Both the position numbers and the translations under genes were made by a program. The notes beneath the pieces are model-generated. The model made no database searches and had not been told where the DNA came from. It saw nothing but the letters and a program-made list of their open reading frames with translations. From assembly GCA_029237695.1 (NCBI GenBank), contig CM055265.1, positions 106,654,773 through 106,718,772 of the forward strand: a DNA stretch of 64,000 nt, in the 5' to 3' direction. Positions within the stretch are counted from its first letter, which is position 1, and every line of letters begins with the position of its first letter. This DNA is from Conchocele bisecta (Eukaryota; Mollusca; Bivalvia; Lucinida; Thyasiridae). Below, piece after piece: positions 52,146 through 62,944 of this stretch.

Positions 52146-52695
52146 TATATGTGGCTGTGACTGGATAAATTTGGCTTATGACTTTTGGGACCAGTGTAGA
52201 TCCAGGGGATCGAGTCACTATATTTCGTTTGACTTAGATGTTCGTAAGTGCAAATTTAGAATCGTCTGGAAATTTCAATTGATGGATTTACATTTATTGA
52301 GCATATGCAGCCTATGCTCAATAAATGTAAATCCAATACTTGTTTTCAATAAAACATTGTTAATGTGAAATTTCAAACGATCATAATGCTGCACTTGCGA
52401 ACCCTTTAGTCGTACGAGGTTTAGTGAAACGCCTCCAGTCTGATCATGATGTTCACTGTTCACTATTCCATCAATGAAACAACTGCCTTGTTACCAACAG
52501 TAACGATTACAATCTGCCATACTGTCCGTAGCCGATACGGGGGTAGATTTCACGAGTTACTGTTGTCAACTATGTCCTGTCGTGCTTCTAACAAGCAATA
52601 CATATCGTTATGAGACTACACGAGTGTGCGATTTGAGTTACACTGGTCATCAAGATAAATCCCATAAGCCCCATGTTTTCCAGTCACAGCCACTA
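52146..52695. mobile_element. MITE family A, copy 3, with a nested family C MITE
   Basis: atgtggctgtgactggataa (52147-52166) to ttttccagtcacagccacta (right end ~52694), with 'gaccagtgtagatccag' and 'gagttacactggtcatcaag' inside. It is interrupted by a family C copy at about 52227-52437, after which 'gtctgatcatgatgttcact' resumes family A. The left end lies 36 bp upstream of the transporter exon's acceptor. Confidence 0.75.
52227..52437. mobile_element. MITE family C, copy nested in family A
   Basis: gtaagtgcaaatttagaatc and, in inverse, cgcaagtgcagcattatgat; centre gatttacatttattgagcat and its inverse ctcaataaatgtaaatc. Right end gtttagtgaaacgcctcc. Confidence 0.75.
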
Positions 52696-52788
52696 TCTGA
52701 CTGTGATTGAATAATGGGTCTTATAGAAATTGTGACAAGTCCAGTTCCTGATTCACTAATGAACTCCTGTAGTATGATATGGATCATC

Positions 52789-53163
52789 GGAGCCCCGCAG
52801 GGGACATGGATTTTTTTATTAATTTGTTCCCACGAAATAACAATTCGTTCCTTTAATTTAACAATTCGTTCCCTCGAACTAAGAATTTGTTCCCACGATA
52901 TAACAATTCGTTCCCTCGAATTAACAATTCGTTCTCACGAAATGACAATTCGTTCCCTCAATTTAACAATTCGTTCCCACGAAATGACAATTCGTTCCCT
53001 CAATTTAACAATTCGTTCCCGTGAGAACGAACTATTATTTCATGGGAACGAATCGTTAAATTGAGGGAACAAATTATTAATTCGTGTTAAATTGAGGGAA
53101 CGAATTGTTATTTTGTGGGAACGAATTAATAAAAAAAGAATTTTATGTCCCCTGTGGGGCTCC
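52789..53163. mobile_element. MITE with GGAGCCCC ends and mirrored 42-bp arrays
   Basis: Inverted ends ggagccccgcaggggacat and, in inverse, ggagccccacaggggacat (53145-53163). Inside are units of acaattcgttccctcaattt(aacaattcgttcccacgaaatg). The array changes orientation at about 53020 (ttcccgtgagaacgaac), making one large palindrome. The LTIRSHEMTIRSLN-type open frame is an artefact of the repeat. Confidence 0.88.
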
Positions 53164-53396
53164 GTATGGATATATCCTGTTTGTTCGAAACACGGCGGTG
53201 TTTCACTGACTGAATGGAGAACTGTGCAGACACTCACTGCAAACGTCATCAGCCCAATTTCTCGGGTCAAGGCCACATTTGGTTAATATAAATGAGCTGC
53301 TCTAAACCAAAAATGAATAAATCAGAGCGGTGGGGTGGGGTTTATGGGTAGGTGGTATGGCTATGGCGGTGTTTTACTTTTCCCCAAATGACCATG
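53164..53396. other. non-coding spacer
   Basis: Nothing recognised beyond short runs. Confidence 0.5.
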
Positions 53397-55692
53397 AAAC
53401 TAGAAATGGACGCTTGTCGACAAGCGCATGTGTATCCCCCTCCCCAGATACACAAGTAGTTTGAAAAAAGGTGTTCGAGTTATTCTCCGGAGACAAAATC
53501 AGTGACGGAAAAACAAAGGGAGATAACTAAAAAGTTAGTGATGCAAGAGTTGTCATTCTTGCGTGACACACCTTTAGGGTCGTGGTCTATGCATGTGTGA
53601 AGTTTCATGAAAATATTCCAAAGGGTGTTCGAGTTATGCTCCGGACACGAAATCAGTGCACGAAACAACAAAGGGAGATAACTAAGAAATTAACGACGCA
53701 AGAGTTGTCATCTTACGTGTGACACACCTTTGGGTCGTCTTCTATGCATGTGTGAAGTTTAATAAACTAGAAAATGTGTTCATAGAACACGGATGTCCCA
53801 CATGTCGCTTTGATAATAAATGAGGCCAAATTGCAAGTCAAAATTTTCTTTTACCTGAGCGTTAAAGCACCAAGTATGTGACCTTGACCCTGGGCTTGGC
53901 GGGGGCAGGACGAACGTGGATTTGGCACAGGGCGGTAGAGGACCATTAGAGCAATGCATATATGAAATATGAAGCTGATCCGTGAAAGAAAACAGAAATT
54001 ATAAGAAATTTACCTGAGCGTTAAAGTTTTTGAAGCACTAAGTATGTGATCTTAACCCTGGGCTTGGCGGGGGCAGGACGAACGTGGATTTGGCACCACA
54101 TGGCGGTAGAGGACCATTATAGCAATGTGTATATGAAATATGAAGGAGATCGGTCGAAGGATGAAGAAATTATGAGACATTTACCCGAGTGTTAAAGTTT
54201 TGTGACGGACGGACGGACGAGACGACGGGAGGACGGGACGCACGTTCCTACGAATGAATACTTGTTGGGTTTTTACTCTATAAAAATACCCAACAAGAGT
54301 ACCCAATACTATCCTAACCCTACCCAATAAGATCCCCGTACACTTACAACAAGTACCCATTCGTGTGTGCGGACGGACGGACGGACGGACGGACAAGGCA
54401 ATAACACTAAATGCCCCCTCCACTATCGTGGTGGGGCAAACAAATAATCCAAAGGGTGTTCGAGTTATGCTCTGGATACAAAATAAGAGCACGAAACAAC
54501 AAAGGGAGATAAGTAAACAAGAATTCCGCTGAATCAAATGCCTCGCCTTGTCCCGCCTTGACCTCGAGCCTGGGCCCGAAAGCAATTTTCACTGGCCCGA
54601 ACATATTATACAATTATTGACTAGTGAGCCATAGAATATCAGATTATATTCTATGGCTCACTAGTCAATAATTGTTTTATTATATGATAATAGTCTGTAT
54701 ATAGCACTTACGACCTTATGCTACTAGACAAAAATTGAAAAAGAATTTGAAAAACAAAATGAAAACAAAAATTTGAAAAAAAAAGTTTAAAAATTAAAAA
54801 TAATAATGCTTGCTACTGGAGCCCAATTTTTCTTTTAATAGTCCTATATTTATCTACATATATCTGCACAGGTCCACATAATGCCACAATATTTTCAACA
54901 CAGTTTACGGAAATGTAATATCCAATGTAGTAATTTACCTGTATAAATTACCTGTGGTCAAGAGTGGTAAAGACTGGACATTTGCACATGCTAGCACATG
55001 CTAGCACATGCTAGCACATGCACAGGTGAATGGTTCTCCCAGTCTCTATTGTTCTCTCTACAGGTAAGATGTACAGAGCACACGAGAAAACGTGTCTTCA
55101 TGCATTATTATCCAGTTTGTAGAGTGCACAAAACAAAAAAGGGAGATAACTCAAAATTTAGCTACGCAAGAGTTGTCATTCTTGTGCGCGACACACCTCC
55201 GAGTCGTGGTCTATGCCTGTGTGAAGTTTCATGAAAATATTCCAAAGGGTGGTCGAGTTATGCTCCGGACAGGAAATTAGTGCGCGAAAACAAAAAAGGG
55301 AGATAACTCAAAAATTAGCTATGTAAGAGTTGTCATTCTTGTGCACGACACACCTTCGGTTCGTGGTCTAATTGAATGTGTGAAGTTTCATAAAAATATT
55401 CCAAAGGGTGGTCGAGTTATGGTCAATCAGTGCGCGAAACAAAAAAGGGAGATAACTCATAAATGAGCTATGCAAGAGTTGTCATTCTTGTGCGCGACAC
55501 ACCTTCGGGTCGTGGTCTATGCATGTGTGAAGTTTCATGAAAATATTCCAAAGGGTGTTCGAGTTATGCTCCGGACAAGAAGTGTCTGCGGCGGACGCGG
55601 ACGTGGACGTGGACCGCGTCCGCGGACGCGGACGCGGACGCGGCCCGTTGTCAAATCCATAGTATCCCCCGACGGAGTCCGGGGGATACAAT
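53397..55692 (+). mobile_element. composite repeat family E, copy B (uninterrupted)
   Basis: Same start (aactagaaatggacgcttgt, 53399), same internal order and same end (cccccgacggagtccggggg, 55667-55686) as copy A. It lacks the 1.56-kb insertion and has some 'gggagataact' units fewer. It includes the hairpin at 54616-54677, (ctagcacatg)n at 54991-55020 and a shorter (gcggac)n tract at 55590-55644 that turns round at ggaccgcgtccgcgg. Confidence 0.88.
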
Positions 55693-55951
55693 AACTGCAT
55701 ATACTCATATATAATCCATGCATTTGTTAGTTGGTTAGCTTATATTTACGGATAGGATTGGGCTGTACAACATTCCATACCCAGCCACATAGTTACACTG
55801 ATTTAGGAGAAATCAATAAGGAAAGACCATTCTAAAATCTGCTATGTGAAAATCAACTTCAAAATGTCCACATCAATGTCTATTAACGGACCATATAAGT
55901 TTATCTCATTATATTAATGGGCATAGAAAAACATATTCAAAAATAGTTTAC

Positions 55952-56167
55952 CAGTCAAACCATATAATAAGCGTGCGTACAGCCATGGTTTTCGTAACAA
56001 ATAGCCTCCAAATAGGAACACAAACATCCGTGTCATCCAATTCCTCCTTCTCAAACAGATCATCGGGAATTTGTGTTTTGTTAACTTTGGCCATGTGGTG
56101 TAGAACTTTCATGGCCTCGTCCCGTCGCCCCTTCTGTAACAGCCATCGCGGCGATTCTGGCAATAAC
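55952..56167 (-). CDS. SLC22-type transporter exon (TM6-TM7 cytoplasmic loop)
   Basis: Acceptor cgtttctaccag above 56167; donor GACTG|gtaaac at 55951-55950. It begins LLPESPRWLLQKGRRDEAMK, the 'PESPRWL' hallmark that follows TM6 in SLC22 proteins. It continues VLHHMAKVNKTQIPDDLFEK, with an acidic loop (EELDDTDVC), and ends TLIIWFDW at the start of TM7. The first nt completes Trp with the upstream exon, and the last two begin a Trp with the downstream exon. Confidence 0.95.
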
Positions 56168-56194
56168 CTGGTAGAAACGTGTGTGCATGTACAT

Positions 56195-56268
56195 AGAAAC
56201 CTCTCTAAACCGGACACCCTGGGAGGTCCCCATGGTGTCCGGTTTACAGAGGTTTCACTGTAAATCAG
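56195..56268. mobile_element. MITE family P, minimal palindromic copy
   Basis: tagaaacctctctaaaccgg/acaccctgggaggtccccatgg/tgtccggtttacagaggtttcact: essentially two ends joined. Starts 28 bp upstream of a transporter exon acceptor. A further end fragment (ccaatttagagaggttccac) lies at 56380. Confidence 0.75.
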
Positions 56269-56599
56269 ACATTTTATCATTCCGAGCCATAGCAATGCGC
56301 TATGCGATTATGAACAGACATTATCACCTGAGATAAATGACCAATAAACTCAACAAAAATAAGATCACAAATCCTGGTGTCCAATTTAGAGAGGTTCCAC
56401 TGTATATAAACTTGGATATCGCATAATGCGAGCTTAAGGCCACGCCACGTAAGGCCAACCGGACAAATGGGTTATATTTACGTTTGTAGAGGTACCTGTA
56501 GCCAGTGTATCTCCTGGTCTGATACAACTACATACATGTAGCAGCCCAAATATGCTTGTAAACCATTTTACTATATACTTTTGTAACAAGGCGATCGCC

Positions 56600-57640
56600 G
56601 GGGAGTGTTTCAACTACTACCAATGAGTCAAGGTTACTCGAATTACCCATGGTGGTTTAGCTATCAATATGAGGAAGCGACTAATGAACTTTAGCCATCA
56701 TACGACTAACGTATCAGGAGATATGCGAAATTTGGACGTATGTTCAAGTTTTGACGAACATGACTTACATTTCAAGGAAAGTGTGTGAATGTCCCCTGAA
56801 TTACACAGGATGGGTAGGTGTCCATGTACGCAAGCTACTGATGAAGTTTGGCGAAGATACGATGAACGTATCAGGAGATAATGTGAAATTTGGATGTACG
56901 TCCAACTTTGTTCACCTATACATGAAATTCGAGAAACATGTCAAGGTCACAGAATGACCCAGGGTGGTTAACTATCAACGTAAGGAAGCAACAGATGAAG
57001 TTTGGCAAACATCCGACGAATGTATCAGAAGATGTGCTACATTTGGATGGGCATGACCTATAATCAACTGCCGATTTCCATCTTAGCGTTCTGCTTTAAA
57101 TGAGCGAATTTTGGAATTTTTTCGAAAATAACGTCCGTGGTGCTTCATGCCGTCATTTATTCGATGACGTCACAATCACGCTAATAACGTCAGACATTCA
57201 ACAAACATATCAGGAAATATGCGAAATTTGGAGGTACGTGCCAGTTTTGACGGAAGTGACTTATATTTCGTGAAAAGTATGTCAATGTCATCAGAATAAC
57301 CCGGGTGGTTAGGGATCAATGTAAGGAAGCTACTTCTGTAGTTTGGCGAACATGCGACTAATGAATCAGGAGGTAATCAATATTTGGACGTACATTTGGA
57401 CACAAATGTTAAGGTCACCAAGGTGAATGTCAATATCAGAATGACACTGGCTGGATAGCTATCACTAAGAGGAAGCTACATGTATTGATGGAGTTTGGCG
57501 AAGGTCCGACTAACGGATCAAGAGATATGCGAATTTGGACGTAGGTCCAACATTTACGTCCGAAATCGTTGACGACGACGACGCCAGAATTATGATCGCT
57601 ATGTCTCACTTTCCACTATCGTGGGTGAGACAATACATTA
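56600..57640 (+). repeat. degenerate tandem repeat, units of ~150-190 bp
   Basis: Five or six units with 'gaagctactgatgaagtttg', 'cgactaacgtatcaggagat', 'atgcgaaatttggacgtacg' and 'gtcaaggtcacagaatgacc'. It ends in gacgacgacgacgcc and tctcactttccactatcgtg, which forms a hairpin with gggtgaga. Non-coding. Confidence 0.75.
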
Positions 57641-57935
57641 TTGTGTATCGCCATGTTTTATTCTTTTAGATTTGGACATAAAGTTCAACATCAACAGTAA
57701 ATAATTGTCAACGGGTAAACCAGTTTATGGTTGTGGGAGGTGTATACTCGTAATGTAATGGCAACAAAGCACAATGAGAACCCATACTTATACAACCTTC
57801 AGGGCACATACCCCGATATTTTTATTCGAAATCAGACAGTTGTGCATATCAGCCTCGACCAATCAAACTTCCTGATTTCGAGCATTAGAGTGGAGTATAT
57901 GCTCAGAAGATTATATAAGCATCAGTCCAGTAGCC

Positions 57936-58230
57936 GATTTCACCAAAATTGCAAAGGATACTTATCTTGCTAAGTACAGTTTGAGGGAGAAATTTTCAAT
58001 TTAAAGATAAATTTATTATTTTTTATTTTAATGAATTTATTACATTATCACAGGCATTTTGGCTGTGATAATGTAATACATTCAGTATAATAATTCTGCA
58101 TACTTTTAATCATAAAATATATGCAGTAGTTAGTTCTATATGAAATAATGCATTTCGGGAAATATAAATGATGACTCCCTCAAAGTATACTTAGCTAGAT
58201 AAGTATGCTTAGCAATGTTGGTGAAATCTG
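57936..58230. mobile_element. MITE family B, copy 2
   Basis: gatttcaccaaaattgcaaa to, in inverse, gatttcaccaacattgctaa, with the same ccctcaaagtatacttagct boxes and the same central hairpin (cattttggctgtgataatgt) as 5531-5819. It ends 13 bp beyond the donor of the transporter exon at 58244. Confidence 0.85.
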
Positions 58231-58243
58231 CATGACAGCTCAC

Positions 58244-58412
58244 CAGAAGTAGCTAAGATAGAGAACGGTGGGCACCGACGTGGCTAGCTGTACGTGATGC
58301 CAGTCCCGCAAAAGGTAGGCCACGCCCGATAGGATCGACAGCCCCAGGGCCCAGAAATACTGGAACGATATGCCCGCCTTCACCCGCATCGACGGGCCCA
58401 CCAACTCCATAG
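58244..58412 (-). CDS. SLC22-type transporter exon (TM4-TM6 region), most upstream seen
   Basis: Acceptor catttccacggcag above 58412; donor TTCTG|gtgagc at 58243-58242. It encodes MELVGPSMRVKAGISFQYFW then ALGLSILSGVAYLLRDWHHV and QLATSVPTVLYLSYFW. The 'MELVGP..R...G' and 'RDW..LQLA.S.P..L.LSY.W' motifs are unmistakable SLC22. Two leading nt complete a codon from an upstream exon that I do not find before 64000, so TM1-TM3 and the large extracellular loop are missing from the window. Substrate cannot be inferred. Confidence 0.95.
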
Positions 58413-58896
58413 CTGCCGTGGAAATGAATGGTAATTGTGTTAGCAGAAATGTACAAGATACATGGAACTATGAATACTGATATTGAAAGGCCATTGCTAG
58501 TTATGACCCCCATGTATTATTTATTTGTGGCCAATTGTGTTATATTTTCTGGTACCTGTTACAAGATATCTCTTTAATCCTACATTGCCTTGAATATACG
58601 TAAGCTTGTTTATCATCATACATGTACTTGCATTTAGCTATATATGACTCCGTAACCAACCCATGCAGTCAGCATAAACAATCTTAAGGACAAATAACAA
58701 AATTCGTTATACAATCATGTAGCATGTGTAGATAGTATATGTAACGTTGTGTTTTACATGACTTGCAACTGTACATGTGTGTGCTTGTTGTACATGCTGT
58801 AGGGTCCAGTATGCAAATGGCGGGTGGAGCGGGGGGGGTGGGGGGGGGGCATATTCATGCTTTACAAACATACGCTCTAATTTCTTTCATATTGCA
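58413..58896. other. non-coding, G-run
   Basis: No exon recognised. A G-rich run is at 58829-58849. Confidence 0.5.
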
Positions 58897-59022
58897 ATAA
58901 TTCCAGCACAAAAATATTTACACAATTCCCTAACATTTGATTGGCCAGTAGCAAGTCTCTGTCCAAAATTTATATCCCAGTAAACTCACACGCCGAACTA
59001 CTTTCCGTAACCGTGAGGCGCA
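58897..59022. repeat. half copy of palindrome family F
   Basis: aattccagcacaaaaatatt ... cccagtaaactcacacgccg ... ctttccgtaaccgtgagg matches the left half of 42718-42952. The other half is absent, as expected after resolution or deletion of a palindrome. Confidence 0.85.
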
Positions 59023-59042
59023 CTTAAAATAATTCTTAAGAA

Positions 59043-59304
59043 AACGGAAAATAAACACATTTTCTTGATGAATTTATTTCAAATCCTGGAATTATAAGGA
59101 ATGAATGGCCTTTTTGTGGAATTTATCGGGGATATAAACTTGGAAAAGTCGCGGGAATACTGGACGAAGGCCGGAAGGCCTCGTCCAGTATTCCCGAGAC
59201 TTTTCCAAGTTTATATCCCCGATAAATTCAACAAAAAGACCATTCATTCCTTATAATTCCAGCATTTGAAATAAATTCATCAAGAAAATGTGTTTATTTT
59301 CCGT
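59043..59304. repeat. 262-bp near-perfect palindrome
   Basis: From acggaaaataaacacatttt through ggaattataaggaatgaatg and gatataaacttggaaaagtc to the centre gacgaaggccggaaggcctc, and back in inverse to aaaatgtgtttattttccgt. Only scattered mismatches. Confidence 0.93.
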
Positions 59305-59930
59305 AGTACATGTATGAGCAAACAATACAAATACTATATGTTTTCTATACCATATAGTATAAACGTACAATATGTTCGTACCGTATATACCAACCAATAT
59401 CATATAGACATAGAATATCTATGTCTATGGTATAGTCTTAGATATACCCATTCAATTCGTATGTTTATACGAAATGCATACATGTGTATACTTCTGGTAT
59501 GTTTGTATCGTACAAACATACCATATTTGCGTAAGGTATAAATGTACCACCGGGTTGATTCTACTTGGAGTCACAAATACCGCGGTTATGCGGTTAATTA
59601 TTTTATTCCATAATTATGTAAATGTATATTGCTAAATAGTGGTTCGGTTATGGTTATGGTTGAATTGCGGTTTGTGTTTTGCGGTTCATCGGTTCCGAAA
59701 CGAATATTTGTCATGTAATTATTTTAGTTAAAATATTGTGATATAACACACATAGACATCCATTAATTAATTATGATTGTAAACAAAACATAGTTATTCC
59801 ACATTTGATCTGTGTTTCAGCACAAACTTGCTAGAAATGCTATTTATTGATGACAGACTATATGATCCAAAGACGCTCGGGCTACACGTTAACCCCTGAT
59901 AAAATACGTGCAATTCATATAAACTTTGAA
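59305..59930. other. AT-rich non-coding stretch
   Basis: Short inverted pieces (accatatagtataaacgta; tagacatagaatatctatgtcta at 59406-59428). No gene seen. Confidence 0.5.
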
Positions 59931-60215
59931 CAATAACCGACACAAAATTTAACTTGCAAAATCTCATATCATACCGAACGAGCATAATTAAATTGGAATA
60001 GAGCTGAATAATTAATTGAATTTCAAGTTAGCATTCCTAAAAATTACTTCTTTTTGCTGACCGACAAAAATGTTTACATGCGAAATCTCATATCATAACG
60101 ACCGAGCATAATTAAATTGGAATACTTTCTTTTTCTGCTTTACAGCTGAATAATTAATTGAATTAACTTGAATTTGAAGTTAGCATTCCTGAAAATATTA
60201 GTGCTAACCCCCCCC
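59930..60215 (+). repeat. satellite family S, two units
   Basis: Two units with 'aaatctcatatcataccgaa', 'gagcataattaaattggaat' and 'gctgaataattaattgaatt'; same family as 62945-64000. Ends next to a C14-like run (60209-60222). Confidence 0.85.
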
Positions 60216-61400
60216 CCCCCCCTCCCCACCCCCTGCGCCTCTCATGTTTTGTAAAACAAATATTATAATAAACATGTTTTGGCAGCATATGAGAATCGTC
60301 TCCTAATTTTTATTACTGATGGTGAACACGTTTTGATCTTCGCAAGTCGCATAATATACAATAAGCCCGGTTTTGTCCGATCAGGTGCGGTTGTAATCAT
60401 TATTGGCTGTGACGTGGTGGAGGGTGAGACATCAAAGGTTACAAAGTCGTGCCGAACTGACCTTTGATACATGCCGATGTGATGTCAATAGAGACACACA
60501 TTTACGACCAATTACTCGACACATATTTATCCATTTCGGGACTCTATTAGGCAGGAAATAAAATAGTAATTTATTTAGTAAGATATGGCTCTGGAATTTC
60601 GGAGTTTCGCACATAATTACTCCATAACTTTGTGACATCGAAATTTAAAAGTCGAAGGTGCAGAATCCCCCCAAAAAGGTAAGGCAAAAACCGGCGATGC
60701 GATGCAGTAACCAATAACACATATCGAAATATGTTTTTCCCCCAATAAACATGTATTGGCAGCACATAAGAATCTTCTCCTAAGACGACGATTATCATGT
60801 TTTTGTCAAACTATGTTATTTTTTGTCAAGAATTATTGGTGTCTGTGCACATTTGTTCTACTTCCTAATAAAAGCATGTTTCAGCAGCACACGAGAATCG
60901 TCTACTAAGACTATTTTTACGTCTCCTGTTGGGGACATTTTACCATCTCGCGTTCTAGCGATATCGAGCATAGGTTGATCGCGTAAATGCGAAGTATGAT
61001 CGCGAGCTTGCGAGACGAAATTAAGCGGTTGATTGGGTTCTATCGTATTCAATCTTGTTTTTTCGCAACTTCGCCCACAGATGGAAGATCGCGCATTTTT
61101 GCTTCGCGATCTGCATCAACGCGCATGAGCAAAACTAACCCGAATGTTCTGTCTATAACACAGGGTAAGTCGCCTTGCGTTACCTGCGTTTTATAATTCG
61201 GCTGACAGCAAAATATGTTTCCAAAAGCGGAAGGCGAGATGGCAAAAACGCGAGACGATTCTCATATCTTTAGGAGACGATTCGCATGTTTTCGCAAGAC
61301 GGAAAAATTGCGAAATGACAGCTCTAGACGAATCATAATACTTTTAAAATGACAGACGTACCTTTGGCCTTTATCAAACTGTTTGCAAACTGTAGATCCC
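60216..61400. repeat. dispersed 'AGCACACGAGAATCGTCTCCTAAG' repeat region
   Basis: Motif copies at about 60282 (gcagcatatgagaatcgtct), 60759 (gcagcacataagaatcttct), 60882 (agcagcacacgagaatcgtc), and in inverse at 61254-61290 (gacgattctcatatctttag). A CpG-richer stretch at 60945-61140 has several short palindromes (gatcgcgagcttgcgag; gatcgcgcatttttgcttcgcgatc). No coding evidence. Confidence 0.55.
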
Positions 61401-61940
61401 GATGAGCATGCTATTCACGAGCCGTCTCATCAGGATCTACGCCATTCGTACGTACTTTATTTATACCAAAACTTACCCCTAATACAGCGTAATGTAACAG
61501 TTCCACACTTAATATGGAATAGTCCGTGTCAGTTACTTGTAACTTGGGGATGAAATGTGTAATATTAAATATTACAAACACGGATAACCACAGTGCATAG
61601 GTTCTTTATTTTATTTTAAATACGCTCAAGCCAGTCTATTTATAAACCGCTCTTCAGCTATCGAGACCTTCACCTGTAACAATTACCACGCGCTTTTTAT
61701 GAAAAATCGATACGTTGAGAAATGTGTTAAAAGGCGACAAAACACACAGGCATTCGGCGTGTTACATTTACACGGTTGATAGGAAATAACAGCAAATAGG
61801 TAATTTTTCTCGGACCGATTTGTATACGACCGTTTTTAAAAAACGGTACGTATTATGTTTTACCGCACGGCTTCCTCCGAAACTGCTTGGCCCTAAATGA
61901 TACTCTTTTGTGTTGATGGGCCGTTAAGCACCATTCCATT
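61401..61940. other. non-coding stretch
   Basis: Nothing recognised apart from a short palindrome around cgtttttaaaaaacgg (61832-61847). Confidence 0.5.
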
Positions 61941-62660
61941 CCTCCGAAACCGTTCAGTCGATCGATCTGAAACTATACACACGTCTTCTACACATATTGA
62001 AGATGTGCAACTTGGTGTTTTTATGGCGAAAAAATATTTTTTAACAAAAATATCACCTTTTTAACTTAGCCATTTTTTCTACATGTTTCTATACAATTCT
62101 ATATACGGTACAGAGATTGTGTACACAACTCCTCCGAAACTGTTCAGTCGATCGTTCTGAAATTATACACACGTCTTCTACACATATTGAAGATGTGCAA
62201 CTTGGTGTTTTTATGTCGAATAAATATTTTTTAACAAAAATATCACCTTTTTAACTTAGCCATTTTTTCTACATTTTTCTATACAATTCTATATACGGTA
62301 CAGAGATTGTGTACACAACTCCTCCGAAACTGTTCAGTCGATCGTTCTGAAATTATACACACGTCTTCTACACATATTGAAGATGTGTAACTTGGTGTTT
62401 TTATGTCGAATAAATATTTTGTAACAAAAATATCACCTTTTTAACTTAGCCATTTGTTCTACATTTTTCTATACAATTCTGTATACGGTACAGAGTTTGT
62501 GTACACAACTCGTCCAAAACCATTCAGTCGATCATTCTGAAACTATACACACATCTTCTATACATATTGAAGATGTGCACCTTGGTGTTTTTATGCCGAA
62601 AACATATTTTTTTACAAACAAATATCACCTTTTTAACTTAGCCATTTGTTCTACATTATT
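61941..62660 (+). repeat. 190-bp tandem repeat, four units
   Basis: The cagtcgatc anchor is at 61955, 62145, 62335 and 62525: exactly 190 bp each time. Units share 'cctccgaaactgttcagtcg', 'cacgtcttctacacatattg', 'aagatgtgcaacttggtgtt' and 'aaatatcacctttttaactt'. First and last units are the most diverged. Confidence 0.95.
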
Positions 62661-62944
62661 GTATCCAATTCCCTATCATTTCTACTTTACACTCTACTTT
62701 TCTATCTCTGCCTAAATTAGTATACATGTTTAGCACAACGAGATGAGGAAATAATGCTATTATCTATAGACTTTCAAATTCTCATTAATGTTTCTTGCCT
62801 TGGTGACAGCTTCACATTTCTGCAGCTTCGCTGTCTGGCCCATATTCGACGGGCGTATTTTGTGACTTGCGGCACTCTTGTTAAGACTAGTTTTCAAATC
62901 TCAATCGGTCTGAGATATCAAAAATCGGTCCAGAACCGATAAAG
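62661..62944. other. non-coding spacer between arrays
   Basis: No gene recognised. It contains a small inverted motif gatatcaaaaatcggtccag near 62912. Confidence 0.5.

Noticed and set aside
52714..53064. 116-codon frame with TIRSHEMTIRSLN repeats
   Set aside because: Produced by the 42-bp array inside the GGAGCCCC MITE; no start context or domain.
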